DNA from: Apoda limacodes
Lineage: Eukaryota; Arthropoda; Insecta; Lepidoptera; Limacodidae
Direction of reading: 5' to 3'
NCBI GenBank assembly: GCA_946406115.1
Contig: OX291554.1
Span: 14,147,092 to 14,211,091, forward strand
Length of the DNA stretch: 64,000 nucleotides
The notes under the pieces were generated by a model that was not told where the DNA came from, searched no databases, and saw nothing but the letters and a program-made list of their open reading frames with translations. This document shows positions 21,121 to 32,904 of the stretch, one piece after another. Position 1 is the first letter of the stretch, and each line of letters opens with the position of its first letter. Position numbers and translations under genes: made by a program.

Positions 21121-21811
21121 ATTGTAGATTATGATACAAAAATGATATGAGGATTATGTAGGAAAACAATAAGGAAACTAGTTATAGGCTATCTTTAGAA
21201 CGTTATACATCGTTTCTAGAATAGGCATACCTGTGTGCTCTGGATTGTAGATTATGATAAAAAAATCGGCCATGTGTGAGTTGAAATTCGCGCACGAAGG
21301 GTTCCGTACCTTTTTTTTTTCAAAACAATGGCAAAAAACGTTTGTTGTGTGGGAGCTCCCCTTAATTTTTTTTAATTTTAAATTAATTATTTATTTTAAA
21401 GTGACTATATAACTAAATATTCTGTAAATATTCTAAGCGTCTACCTGTTGCCGTTATCAATATCAAGCAAAATCGAGCAAAAAAATAACGTTTGTTGTAT
21501 GAGAGTCCCCTTGGATATTTATTTTATTCTTTATTTTATTATTTGTTGTTATAGCGGCAACAGAAATACATCATATGTGAAATTTCAACTGCTAAAATAT
21601 CACGGTTCATGAGATACAGCCTGGTGACAGACGAACGGACGGACGGACGGACAGCGGAGCCTTAGTAATAGGGTTCCGCTAATTACCCTTCGGGTACAGA
21701 ACCCTAAAAATGATATGAGGGTTTTGTAGGAAAACAATAAGGAAACCAGTTAGGAAACCAGTTATCTTTAGAACGTTATACATCGTTTCTAGAATAGGCA
21801 TACCTGTGAGT
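21121..21811. repeat. Tandem duplication (unit about 124 bp) split by a repeat insertion
   Basis: Unit 1 (21121-21244) runs ATTGTAGATTATGATAC, ATGATATGAGGATT...CGTTTCTAGAATAGGCATAC, CTGTG. Unit 2 starts at 21245 with ATTGTAGATTATGATA, is interrupted by the AGGGTTCCG repeat, and resumes at about 21710 with TGATATGAGGGTT...GAATAGGCATACCTGTG. Unit 1 therefore serves as the unfilled site for the insertion. Confidence 0.8.
21254..21709 (+). repeat. Lepidopteran AGGGTTCCG-type repeat, full-length copy
   Basis: 5' AAAAAATCGGCCATGTGTGA, then GCACGAAGGGTTCCGTACC, TTGTTGTGTGGGAGCTCC, GTTGCCGTTATCAATATC, a second TTGTTGTATGAGAG block, CACGGTTCATGAGATACAGC, GACGGACGGACGGACAGCGG, and 3' ACAGAACCCTAAAAA. 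Comparison with the unfilled unit at 21121-21244 places its ends within the A-runs at both sides, suggesting a short A-rich target duplication. The internal TTGTTGT...AGCTCC and TTGTTGT...AGTCCC blocks are themselves a duplication. Confidence 0.8.
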
Positions 21812-22997
21812 TTTAGATAGCATTTCTGCTAAAGTGGATGGCTGTTTTTAGCAGTAGAGCTAATCTAAGGTACATTTTAGCTAATAATGTTCTAAAAATA
21901 GCTTATAACTAGTTATAAATAATATGTTTGTTTAGCTGATTAGCATTAATATCTAAAATACCTAACACCTCCTTACTCAATGAATATAATAGTGCAACCA
22001 ATATCTCCAGAACTATTCAGTTGTATCGATCTTATGTGAATTTGTCCCTCGTCTTCCCCAAAGTCTGTCGCATCCATGGCGATTAACAGCGATCGCGGTA
22101 GGAGTATAGCACAAATTTTTCACTTAAACACAAACTCCAAAGCTTAATTACTGTGTCGTTAACGCATTGAGGAACAATTCCGTTTAAGAAGGCGATATAG
22201 GCCAAAATATAATAATTTCTGTAATACTAACGATGTGAATGTAAATATACTAACACATACAAGTATACATTACTATGAGATATATTAGTTTTAAGTAATT
22301 TATGCCATAATAACGCCTTGAAAATTAATATGTAGGCAATTTAACGTTTTTTAGTCACATTTTTTGACATTTTGCTACAACTTAGAGTCAATGCACCAGA
22401 TAACTAACTACTCTAATTATTTAACCAACTATCATAACGGGCAAATGCAATACACGCTTTAAAAATTCACACAAGTGTTGAAACAATGATCACTTCTAGA
22501 TTTTATATTGCATTAAATACAATAAATGAAAGTCATCAGTAGGGTAATGCACTACAAAAGCAATTTTTTATAACATACCTATATTTTTTTGAATACTTTA
22601 GGTGCTATAGTTTAGCTATAAAGGTTGCACAAAAACGGTGTATTTTCGCAACCTTTCCTATATCGCAGTCTTAAATGCGCGGCTCGTCCCTAAGTACGAT
22701 ACACACTACGATACGGCAGCAGAGCGCTTGTAGTCTGGTCGACCCAGGGTTTTTTTAGATAGGTAGTAATCATGTATTAATGTGACGATACGTACACTTT
22801 TACGACTGAGTGTAGTGCGCGGCCTTCTGACCTTACGGGAAACATCAAAACTCTACTCGCCGTATTCAAATGCTAAGAACTTACGCCTTTAACACTAGCG
22901 ACAATCATGTGCCACAGGCCGGTGGTTTTTCTCATCTCCAAAGAAATATCGAGGGGCCGAAAATCTACACTATCATTCTTTGACGAGACCGTTTTTA
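21812..22997. other. AT-rich, no gene recognised
   Basis: A moderately GC-richer section around 22670-22960 has no frame or motif I can assign. Confidence 0.4.
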
Positions 22998-23407
22998 GGA
23001 TCCTGTACCTAAAGGGTCCCAACCGAGCTGTATTACTAAATCTTTGCAGGACCTTGTGACCGTCCGTCCGTTCTTATTGTTTTTGCACTATCGAAAAAAC
23101 AGTAATACCTAGATTACAGTGTGAGCTCTTCGATCATTCTTAAGTAAAAGAACAAAACGGGCCATAAGGTATCATTTTAAAATACCATTTAAGTTATTTA
23201 TAATTAATTAGTCTACGCTGTTAAAATAAGCAGTTAAAACATTTGTATATTGGGAATTATATCCGAAGTTAAGCAATGTCAGGCGTGGTCAGTCATTGGA
23301 TTGGTGACAGCTTAGCGGCACATTTTTTTGTTGTTACTTGCGTTCGTAAATTAAATAGTGGTACGGAACCCACGGTACGCGAGTCCGACTCGCACTTGAA
23401 CGATTTT
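22998..23407 (-). repeat. Diverged AGGGTTCCG-type repeat with atypical interior
   Basis: The minus-strand 5' end (23407-23350) is AAAATCGTTCAAGTGCGAG, GTCGGACTCGCG, GGGTTCCGTACCA. The 3' end (23075-22998) has AACGGACGGACGGTCACAAG and a decayed CCCTTTAGGTACAGGATCCT. Between them the usual interior is replaced by unrelated DNA including a 5S-rRNA-like piece. Confidence 0.55.
23262..23322 (+). repeat. 5S-rRNA-derived fragment
   Basis: CCGAAGTTAAGCAATGTCAG, GCGTGGTCAGT and TTGGATTGGTGACAGC match the internal promoter and 3' half of 5S rRNA by eye (canonical GTTAAGCA...GTCGGGC...GGTCAGTACTTGGATGGGTGACC). It is truncated and mutated, so it is a 5S-derived SINE fragment or pseudogene, not a functional rRNA gene. 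Confidence 0.65.
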
Positions 23408-23589
23408 TTTCTGAATATGATTATAAAATCTATGTTAGTTTTATATTTTTTTTAAAACAAAACCTTTGATATATAGACTCATTCCCCTCAATTTTTACAA
23501 TAGATGAAAGCATTAATGTAAATACATAGTAATTCGTGCTTAGTTAATACAACCACAAGATAAAAATAATGAGTAATTAATTACCCTGA

Positions 23590-23712
23590 AATACAATTAG
23601 TAACGCTAGCTTGTAGGATCTTATTTATTAGTCCCCTGGGATTGCAGGTCAGACATGAAGGAAATTTAATTCAGCTCTGAGACGTGGAAGTGTAATTAGA
23701 ATAATAGTTTTG
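23590..23712 (+). repeat. Dispersed repeat, inverted mate at 58630-58745
   Basis: ACGCTAGCTTGTAGGATCTT, ATTTATTAGTCCCCTG, GCAGGTCAG and GACGTGGAAGTGTAATTAGA recur as the reverse complement at 58630-58745. Unknown family, non-coding. Confidence 0.7.
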
Positions 23713-23879
23713 TAAGTTTTGTGTTTTCAGATGGATTAAAATTTTCTTCCTTTGCTTTGGAGTCCGTAGGGTTTCGATTTCACGTTGCATCCTCAGTGGC
23801 AGAGGATCAAGCCCGGCGTCTACCTATCAAGATTCTTCTATTAATTTCTCAAGTAAGTATATTGATGTAAATACACTCC

Positions 23880-24060
23880 ACCACTCCACTGGCTTCTTAG
23901 TGACGGAAAACATCGTGAGTTAACTTGCATACGTCAATATACGACAAAAAGACGTGCATATGCGAAGTCCATAATCCGCACTGGGTTGGCGCGGCGGGTG
24001 GACTGTTTGGCCTAAATCGGCCTCGGTGAGGGTAGGCCGTGCACCAGTAGGGGGGTTATA
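23880..24060 (+). repeat. Lepidopteran retroelement 3' tail (GGTAGGCC...CAGTAGG type)
   Basis: GACGGAAAACATCGTGAG, CCATAATCCGCACTGGGTTG, GGTGGACTGTTTGGCC and GAGGGTAGGCCGTGCACCAG follow in the order I know from a common lepidopteran LINE or SINE tail. The last block recurs at 39550-39590. Confidence 0.65.
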
Positions 24061-24394
24061 GGCTTATACGATCACATATTTTGCTAGTATACTACTTTAG
24101 AAAACAAAAAACTTCATATCTGATTTGCGTCCAAGTCTTTAGTACTAAATTCAATAAGGTTGCTTTCATGCAACTCCTTAACTAGTAGTTTCTTTATATT
24201 GAAGTAAATGAAAACTGAGCGGAGCAGAGTGTTGGAAAGCCACGTCGAATTACCTTGGTTCGCTTTATAATTACATTTCTACGGTAAATTGCCTGAATTC
24301 CAAATTTAAATTTTAAATCCTTTCAAACTATTATTAATAGGAAAGGGTATTACAAAATCACCGAATATATGAAGATAGAGATCCTTGGGTATGA

Positions 24395-24990
24395 ACCGCT
24401 CATATAACTGTATAAACTTGGTGTACTCAACAGTGCGAAGCAGTATTTCACGTCGGGGCAAAGGTTGTAACTTTACAAGTTGCAAGTTCGGCCCTATATG
24501 GAGTACTGCTGCCATCTCTGGGCGGGTGCACCCGGATACCAGCTTGGCCCTTCTGACTCGGTTCAACGACGGCCTGTAAGAATTGTTGACGATTCCAAAC
24601 TCACTTGCGGTATCGACCCCTTAAGTCTGAGGAGATACTTTGCCTCCCTGTGTGTGTTCTACCGCTTCTACAATGGGGTGTGTTTTAAGACATAATGAGA
24701 TTATGCCCACAACAACTTTCTACCATCGCACACCTTAGAACCTAAATGGTCACGTACAGTGCGGTTTCAGAGAAACTTCCACCCGCGAACGCTTAAGTTG
24801 TGGAATGAGCTCCCTGCCAAGGTTTTCTCCAAGGACTACACTATGGAGTTCTTCAAGAAAGAAGTTATTAGATTTCTGAAGGGTCGGCAACGCGGGAGTG
24901 ATACCTCTGGTGTTACAAGCGTCTATAGGCTACGGTGACCGCTTACCATCAGGCGGACCGTAAAATTGTTTGCCACCTTAGTGGTATAAA
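24395..24990 (+). mobile_element. LINE copy C (copy A family), 5' truncated
   Basis: Begins inside the RT C-terminal region (CTTGGTGTACTCAACAG) and runs through VRPYMEYCCHLWAGAPGYQ, LTCGIDPLSLRRYFASLC and FYRFYNG, in broken frames, to GCTTACCATCAGGCGGACC and a GTGGTATAAAAAAAA tail. Typical 5'-truncated LINE insertion. Confidence 0.85.
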
Positions 24991-25039
24991 AAAAAATAAT
25001 GAAACATTGAATCAGAAAGATGATGAAATCCCTATACTG

Positions 25040-25225
25040 TTGTAGTCTAAGGGTATTATTGTGAATATTTTAAAAAGAGTAATTTCTGAGTTTCTTGCCA
25101 GTTCTTCTCAGTAGTTACAATCTTCCGAACAGGTGTATACCTAAGTCATAATTAATTACGAAATTTGACGATTCGAAAGTATTTTTAAAAAATCTACTTA
25201 AATAAAGAGCTATTTGATTTTGAGT
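25040..25225 (+). repeat. Lepidopteran LINE 3' untranslated tail
   Basis: TTTCTGAGTTTCTTGCCAG, TTCTTCTCAGTAG, GACGATTCGAAAGTA and TCTACTTAAATAAAGAGC resemble the 3' end of a common lepidopteran LINE with an AATAAA signal. No coding part is attached. Confidence 0.55.
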
Positions 25226-27424
25226 AAAGGCAACAAACACATCTTCGCAATTTGTGTATTTTTAATGTTCTTTTGTACTCAATAAGACGAAAGGATCACC
25301 ATCTATTACGTTCAAAACGTAATGCCATTCAGTGAAAGCTGGGTATACGGAGCACTTGACAATCTGAGTAATGTCTCTGACTTCCACTTTGGGGATAAGT
25401 TTGCATGCGTAAATTGTTGTCATCTGAGTCGCAAGCCGTTCACTGCTAAACGTAGGCCTTCCTCATATATCTATCTACCTTTCAGGATGCTCTATCTGTA
25501 CGATTCTAAAACCTTTTTCTTTGCACCGGTTATCGGTTCGACGAGCAATGTCGATAACTTTGGTTCTTAGGCGAAATTTCTCATTTCAAACGTTAGGTAT
25601 CGCGTAAAGCAACAACCACCAGCATAACCTTTTGAAATGTCCAAAATTTAGAGACCTCATTTTGGTATTGTAAGTCAGCCCCGGCAACATATGTATACGC
25701 AGGTATTATAATGTCCATCGTAGTCTACCGGCTGAGATGATGAGGACAACGTGGAATAAAATTAAATTGTACTCTATTTTTGGACTTTTTGGTTTGTGTA
25801 ACAGCACCTCCAATCTCACTTTTTTATCATAAATAAACTTGCTGAAACGAGTGTTTTTATGGTGCCTGAACGCATGCGGTTGGGGCTTGACAAATGTTTT
25901 AAATTAACTTCGTTCTTATAAATCCATTCAATCCACTACTAAACTATATATACCTATGATATTCTAAACGTAGGAATACGTGCCATAAATACTCGACATG
26001 GGCCAGAGTTCACCTTTAACTTAATTTTAACAGAAATTCCACTTCACACAGAGTCCCTGATGTCTTTACGTCGCCAAATCTTATCAATCGCTTTATACAT
26101 TGCTAAGCAACTGATATTGGCTTATATCCTGCAGAAACGACTAAAGGACACGTTTTTATTGGAACGGATTTAATCTTATCTGAAGAAGGGATTGTGAGTC
26201 TCAAGAGAACCTTACGTACACGTTTGTAGTAAGTAGGGTATGGACTGGCAATATTTGTGATCAATTTATTCGAATCACACAGAAGTGCAGCCCTGAAGTA
26301 ATATTGTTAAAACTTTGTTAGTAAGAGAGTGTCGTGTATATTCTGCAATCAAAATCAAATATTAAATGTATAGAGTGATTTGAAAATATGAACCTAGTTT
26401 GGGTGATAGAATACCTAAGCTTTCATATTGATGAAACTTACATTACATTATTAGAAAAGTTTTGTAAGTGGGATAGTATTTAAACGTAACGATTACTATT
26501 CATAAAACGGATGATTAAAAACTTATTTGTTGGACTTATTTATAGCTAATAGTAGTTACAATAGTATGGGCTCTGTTTTTTGCACATATTGTATATTTAT
26601 TGAGATATAGTTGGATATATATGCAAACGAAATATCAAATAAGATAGTGCACGACCTTACACACACCAAATTTTGCACGTTAACTTAACTATTATTTCTA
26701 ACTATACTTCAGAATAGTTAAGATACTTAAAGTTATTGTTTTTACAACTATCTTTCCATGATTCTTTTTGTTACTTTAGAAATGTAGCAGTTTTACCACA
26801 TAGAATAATAGCGGAAAGCTTTGGGCTCATCAGTTTTAGAATCTTTATTACACAGAAAAAAAGAACAGATTTTTAAAACACACACTGATTTTAGAAATAA
26901 AATTTGCCGCTCATATCGATGTCAAACTCTGTTAATAATGAATAAAACAATTCGTAGAGCATACTTGTAATACAAAAAATATTAAATAATATAAAAAAAA
27001 GGGACCAGCAGCTAAAAAACAGGAAAGCAAAAAATTCCTCCCGAAATCATAAATTTTGCTCGGCAATATTGAAGACACCATATGAAATGGTTGCTCACTC
27101 GATACCCACATAACCTTATTACACATGCTGGAAGAAAACATTGCGATCATTAGTTAGGACTCATTATAATTATAGACTAGCTCAATTCGACTTTCCCAAC
27201 TGGCTCTACCCAGACCCATACTGATATTTTTTTTCCCGATATGGGTGCTAAATGATGGTAGCTTGTTTATTAGATTATGTAGGTATCGATTATGCAACCA
27301 TTTCATATGTTATCTTGACATAGAATAAAACTGTAGAGGTCGAATGTCTGTACATAGAAAACAAATGCTTAAAACCAAGTCAGGGGGATGTAAAAAAAGG
27401 GAAAATACCAAAATATGTTTTTTT
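25226..27424. other. AT-rich, no gene recognised
   Basis: An 82-codon open frame at 25322-25570 has a moderately GC-rich neighbourhood, and its TTCACTGCTAAACGTAGGCC piece resembles a lepidopteran repeat, so it is not called a gene. The remainder is unassigned. Confidence 0.35.
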
Positions 27425-27620
27425 TTAAGTTTTTGTTTCTCTGTCTGTTTGTCTGTTTGTACGGGCTAATCTCCGAAATGGCTAGCCCGATTTCAATGAA
27501 ATTTTGCATGGTGATACCTTATATCCCTAGTCAACATCCTAGATACTTTTATTTCCGGAAAATTAAAGGGTTCCCGTGGGATAGTTTCAAAAACCATAGT
27601 AACTTGGCATCTTAGTACAC
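27425..27620 (+). repeat. Lepidopteran dispersed repeat (CTGTCTGTTTGT / CCGATTTCAATGAAATT type)
   Basis: CTCTGTCTGTTTGTCTGTTT, CGGGCTAATCTCCGAAATGG, CCCGATTTCAATGAAATTTT and CCGGAAAATTAAAGGGTTCC follow in the order of a widespread moth repeat, probably the interior of a Helitron-like or LINE-derived element. Its ends are not resolvable. Confidence 0.5.
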
Positions 27621-28130
27621 ACAAGTTATGTACTTACCTTATGCTGATACTTTATATTACCGCTGGAATTAAGTATAAATCTTATAAAAGTGTCGGGATT
27701 CAGCGGGAACGAAAATTGCTACAGACCCCTATACAATGCGTGGCCTGAAACACACTTGGCCGGCTAAACTTGAACAGGTTTAGTAACCTGTGAAAATCTC
27801 TAACCGACGTTCTGGCTTTACCAAAACGATTAAAAAACGAGATGTTATTTTAATAAGTATTTTTTAGTTCCACTCTACACTACGGAATCGTTCTTTAAAA
27901 AATTGATAGATGGCGCTGTTCGTTTTTACAACGCGCTAACGGAATTTTTCTGCAAGTCCTAACGTGGGTGACTCTTTACCCTATACTTTACGGCAAATTT
28001 TCAATAGGCTGTTAGGCTTTGGAACGAGTTATTGAAATTAATCAAAAGATATCAAGTTAATGCTCGCACTACTCGAATTTCGGAGTACAGTATTTTTCTG
28101 AGGAAATAACATTGATCCAATTATTAAATT

Positions 28131-28222
28131 GACTTGGCTTAGGCAATACGGACACTGATATATCCTTATCCTTGCGATTTGGTAAATGAAAATTGTTTTC
28201 TTCTTATTTGGCTAAGGAAATA
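28131..28222 (+). repeat. Dispersed repeat shared with 31977-32080
   Basis: ACTTGGCTTAGGCAATACGG, CTGATATAT and TGCGATTTGGTAAATGAAAA recur at 31977-32080, where the CTCT(A/G)CGATTTGGT block occurs twice. Unknown element. Confidence 0.55.
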
Positions 28223-31200
28223 GGTACTGTAACATATCGTTTTATGTTACTTTGAAAATAGACATGAAAGTAAATATGGTGAACTGAATTTATGTGCAAT
28301 ACTTAGAAACTTGAGTTATTTTCTTAAGTGAATAGGTCCTCACATCTGTGTTGTGCTTACACAGTTAATTTCGTCTACGGTGACAGGAATCTTTTAACAA
28401 GTTTAAAAACTTGCTAAAAATATATAATCTTTAAATATGTCAACTAAGCTTGGTGACTTGAACTATGAAAAGGTCACATACTCAAACTGTATCTTTATTA
28501 CTATGATAAATAGAATATAATTTCATTTTTCACTATTAAAATGCGAGAACCTCTAAACCGTGTGAACGGAATTCCAAGAATCGAACCTCGAAAACGAAGT
28601 TAGGAGGGTCATCCTGTGGCAGCAATAGAGGGCGGTTGTGAATAGTCACCCAGGAACAGCGTTGACGTTTGGACGTGATAGTTTAAAAATTCAAAGGAGT
28701 CGGCCAAAGAGTTACAAGTGATAATTTTAGTTACAAGTGATATTTCAATTTACTTTTAATGTAGCATTTAATTTAATTAATTTAAAATTTAACTTTACAA
28801 TTGTGCACTTTAACAAGTAAAATCTTGATGGTTGGAGCTCTTCATACAATTGGTAAACAGTATCATTTTTTTATTGTTATTATATATTTCTTCTTTTAAC
28901 TTTTAGATTCTTATTTAATTCACTGATTTCTTCGGATAACTTAGTTTAATAGGATGTATATAATAAAGACGAATGCAGGTTTTATTGATGACTAAAGTGT
29001 GAAATATGTATGTCTAAAGGAATTTTCATTAGCGTATGTTCGGGAACGACGGGTCTAATTAATAAACACTATACATACATATATATATACATATATATAG
29101 CTAATATATTCATTTAGATGCTGATGTAACATGAGACGAGAGGTGGTCTTCTTTCGACTTTCTGCGTTTTGTCTGTATTTTCTCTTATTTCTCAACTGGT
29201 TTTATAAATTAGGAGCTTTAGGCTTGAAACGAATCTTAAAGTTTCAGGTAGGGTTTTCTTCCCTTTTTTTTATAGTTAGAGAAGTGAATTTCGACAGTGG
29301 CAGCAAACATCGGACAACGACTGCAATATTTTGATTTATCAATTAGTTGGAGTAGGGGGCGAGCTTTTGAAATCGAATTTATTTACAAAAGTGTTTGTGA
29401 TTGATTGAATGTGTGTATAAATGTTATGTTATTTTGTTTGATGTGTATTGTTTCAACTGGGTGATTACAACCACTTAAGCATTTAATTTGAAGCTTCATC
29501 AAGTGATTTTCAAACGAAATGTTTGAAAAGCTTAATACTACATGAAAATAATCTAAAAACTAAATTATCCTGTCAAGAGCTCAACAACTATATAAAAATG
29601 TGTTTATAAGTAAATACATTATCGCCGAGAGATTATAAAATCTATAGGTATTTTTATACCTAACTATTCTTCAAAGTCGTGACTATTAAATTTAGTCAAA
29701 TCACCGAATTTCATGAAGTAACGGATATAGATCAATCTGTATAATACCCACCTATAGAAACACATCAAATTAAATAATTTTAACAATGAGTGAATACAAT
29801 TCTCTTGAATACAAGTTTATTTTCACAACTAATTACTTCTAGAGTTGAGAGAAAATTTTATTATCTCAGTTTAACTTTTAAAATATATTTTTTTATTTTA
29901 GATTACATGCATTTAGGAACTCAAACTCTCCCTCGTATCTGTCGGCGTCCTAAGGGAACTAGGCGGAACAGGGGGGGACAATTTCTAATATCGGAGGCAT
30001 ATTAGAAATTACTTCACAACATAGCTTCATCACCTAACTAGCTCAGCGTTCATTTTCGAATTTATAGCTTCGGGAAATGGTGTATGCCGGTTCTGGGGGA
30101 CTCTTGGAGGAAACCTTTGACCTGGTCAGCGTGTCGGAATCCAGTTTATGCTAGGCGTCATATAATTGTTTCCTACGTGGCTATGGAACTGGAAATGTTC
30201 GTCGCGAGCAGACGTTAGACTAGGTAAATACAAAAAATGTTTGAAATTTGCTTTCCAATGTCGATATTAAGATATTCTATGTCTTAGGAGTCTAGTATGA
30301 CTTAGAGGCCTAGGATGACTGCAGACTTTAGGAGAGAAGCATGATTGTGTAATAGGTATTATTTTAAGGGGAGATTGAACAATCTATGTTTGAGTCTCAG
30401 TGTGATGCCTGCGAGATGGTCTGAAAATCTGGATAGATAGTTCGAAATTTATATTAAAGATTTCAGGAATCATGCTATATTAGGTTGTTTAGATATTCTT
30501 AATTTTCAGGAGGAAGATTGTGTTTCTGGTTTTCTCTTATCTTATATTTGTTTAAAGTTCCAGATTTAAGTAAATATATTATATTTAATATATTTTACTA
30601 TTACAATTATACACATACACTTATCATTATACAAGATTTATACACATACGTTGTCAATCACACATAATCACAAAATTATGACGATGTATGATGTATATAA
30701 GGAGAGATATATTGTGTATCGGAATTTCTAATGAGATTTTGAATGATAGAGAATATGTTCTGATGATTAGATTTTCTTTTCAGCTATAAATATTATAGTA
30801 TATTATTGTTTCATTAATTAATTGTTTTGTAAAATCTGTTGTTTGAGTTGCTGTTTGTAAAATTCCACGAGAATCGACAAAGGGGTGCAGATGTCTTGTG
30901 CCTATGAGACTGGAGATACTTCAGGACTATAATGCTGAGATTAATAAAAGCTGAGTATAATTAATTACTATTTGAACTTTTCACTTGTATGGCATTACTT
31001 TAATCTTATTCTATCATATAAATATATTGTAAGGGATTATTTATTTTAATTACATTGATTAAATAATTAGATCTTTTACTGTACTTAAGTAATGCCCAAT
31101 TTCAGTGAAGTTCTAAAATACGATAACTAAACACAAATTCACTGAAAAATTGATTTAGGCTATTTTGTTTTCTTATGAGAAAAGTTCAATTAATTTAGCT

Positions 31201-31976
31201 TACTGTTTCACTCATTCATGTACCTTAATGTTAATTTATTTCAATGTGTATTAATCTAATTTTCTTTCAGCGTCCTTTTTTTGATTATGGCCTTTAATTG
31301 GTCCATCATAACTCGCTAATAGTTAAAATTAGTACATCCCAAACACTCAATTTGTATTTCTTGTTCCTCTTGTTTTTTTTTGAGTGTTTTGATTTTTTAT
31401 ATTATGTAGTAAATAGAGTCACTGGACAGCCTTTATGTGTAGAGATCTTAAATAGATTGCGGTTTTTCTATTTAAAAATCTCCAGGAGAGGGCAACAGAT
31501 ATGATTGGTCAAATTATCATAATTAATTTGGTAATTACAAAAAAGCAGAATTAATTATATCTGTTTGGAGATAAGGATAAAGGGTCCAATTATATTAAAA
31601 ATCCTTTTTTTTTTTAACTTGATATTTGTAATTTTATTTGTTGATTTATAATTTCATATTTTATTTTAAATTTTTATTTTCTTTTTAAATCTAAGACCCA
31701 AAAATCTATATTATTAATCATTATGAATCCAATATATACACACTTTTAATTTCGAATTCCAGGAGCAGATAAGTGAATTCAGCGTGGTGTGAGCATGAAC
31801 GACAAGCGGGAACCTACGAGCTTACTCTGGTTTTACAATGGCGAGACGTCCAATTTTATAGCTAAGTTATAAACTCTAGTATTTAGGATATTTATTTAAT
31901 TTACTAAAAATTATAATTTATCAAAATCAATTAAAGTCTTTCTTCTTCTTATTTTGCACGGGGGAGTTTTACAGTA
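28223..31976. other. AT-rich stretch with three GC-richer islands
   Basis: No repeat family or gene recognised. Small islands stand out at about 28540-28690, 29930-30230 and 31765-31860. The second contains a segment 30068-30223 flanked by TTTATAG| and |GTAAATA, a possible internal exon. The third follows TTCGAATTCCAG|GAGCAG and contains a 25-codon frame from 31796. These could be exons of a host or non-coding transcript; evidence is weak. Confidence 0.3.
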
Positions 31977-32080
31977 CGGATTTTGATATAGCTCTACGAT
32001 TTGGTCGGTAACAATTGTTTTCTTTGTTACTTGGCTTAGGCAATACAGATTCTGATATATAGCTCTGCGATTTGGTCAAT
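31977..32080 (+). repeat. Dispersed repeat with internal duplication
   Basis: Two units containing GATATA(TA)GCTCT(A/G)CGATTTGG lie about 60 bp apart. A related single unit is at 28131-28222. It sits just upstream of the Helitron coding relic and may belong to the same element. Confidence 0.5.
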
Positions 32081-32102
32081 AAATTTTTCCCATCAATTAA
32101 TC

Positions 32103-32901
32103 CCAAGAATCTTATGATCATGAGGCAAGACATACTGCGACTCGTGAACGCCAGGCTACAGCTCGCGCTATGGAAAATCCTTCTCAGCGTGAAGCCCGAC
32201 TAACAGCTGATCGGGAACGCCATTCTTTGACTCGAGTCCGAAACGAGAGAGAGAATTGCTTGAGCTCACAGCGCACCCGCACTGCTGCTTCTCGGTCGCT
32301 GGAAACCAGTGTAGAAAGAGAGCAACGACTAACAGCCGATCGTGAACGCCATACGTTGTCGCGAGTCTCAGAGACGTGTACGGAAAGAGAGAACTGCTTG
32401 AGCTCACAGCGCACGCGCATGGCTGCTTCTCGGTCGCTGGAAACCAGTCAAGACCGAGAGGCACGTCTAACAGCTGATCGGGAACGCCATACGTTGTCTC
32501 GACTCTTAGAAAATAATGAGCAAAGGAATGCGCGATTTAGCGCTGATAGTAAGCGCCATTAATTATCATATGCCTCACAAACTTTTACCTAACGTAAGGA
32601 ACGCTTTAGTAATGCTAGAGATCGTCGAAATTGTTAGAGCTTTGGAAACAGATGATCAACACTAGCAACTATTAGAGTTAGCCAGGGAAAACTATGAACG
32701 TATGCGTCAGGATCGTGAGGATGTATTACTAAGAGAAAGAGAGATGATACATGAAATACGACAACATGAAACTGTATCTACGATTTACGCATTAATCCAA
32801 AGTTTGTATTGTTGTTTTATTTATTTTTGCTGTATAACCGTTAACCGCGTGATAAAATTAAATACACGCGGACGAAGTCGCGGGCAGCAGCTAGTCTTCA
32901 A
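32103..32901 (+). pseudogene. Helitron-type protein N-terminal repeats and 3' terminus
   Basis: The frame from 32103 (before the ATG at 32170) to the TAA at 32560-32562 encodes Arg/Glu-rich repeats of about 22 residues: REARLTADRERHSLTR, RENCLSSQRTRTAASRSLET, and again REQRLTADRERHTLSR. At DNA level the units repeat at 129 and 138 bp, in frame. Such charged repeats occur at the N-terminus of insect Helitron (Rep-helicase) proteins. No Rep or helicase motif is left. Broken related coding follows (ERMRQDREDVLLREREMI). The region ends in a short hairpin (CGCGGAC GAA GTCGCGG), then GCAGCAGCTAG|T, a Helitron-style 3' end. Confidence 0.6.
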
Positions 32902-32904
32902 TAG

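Noticed and set aside
23262..23322. Functional 5S rRNA gene
   Set aside because: Only about half of the molecule, with several changes, and embedded in a repeat.
25322..25570. Host gene exon of 82 codons
   Set aside because: Part of it resembles a dispersed repeat (TTCACTGCTAAACGTAGGCC) and no splice-site pair or family motif supports it.
32168..32464. Minus-strand protein of 98 residues opposite the Arg/Glu-rich repeats
   Set aside because: It is the complement of the plus-strand in-frame repeats; the plus-strand frame continues beyond both ends and has the family-like composition.
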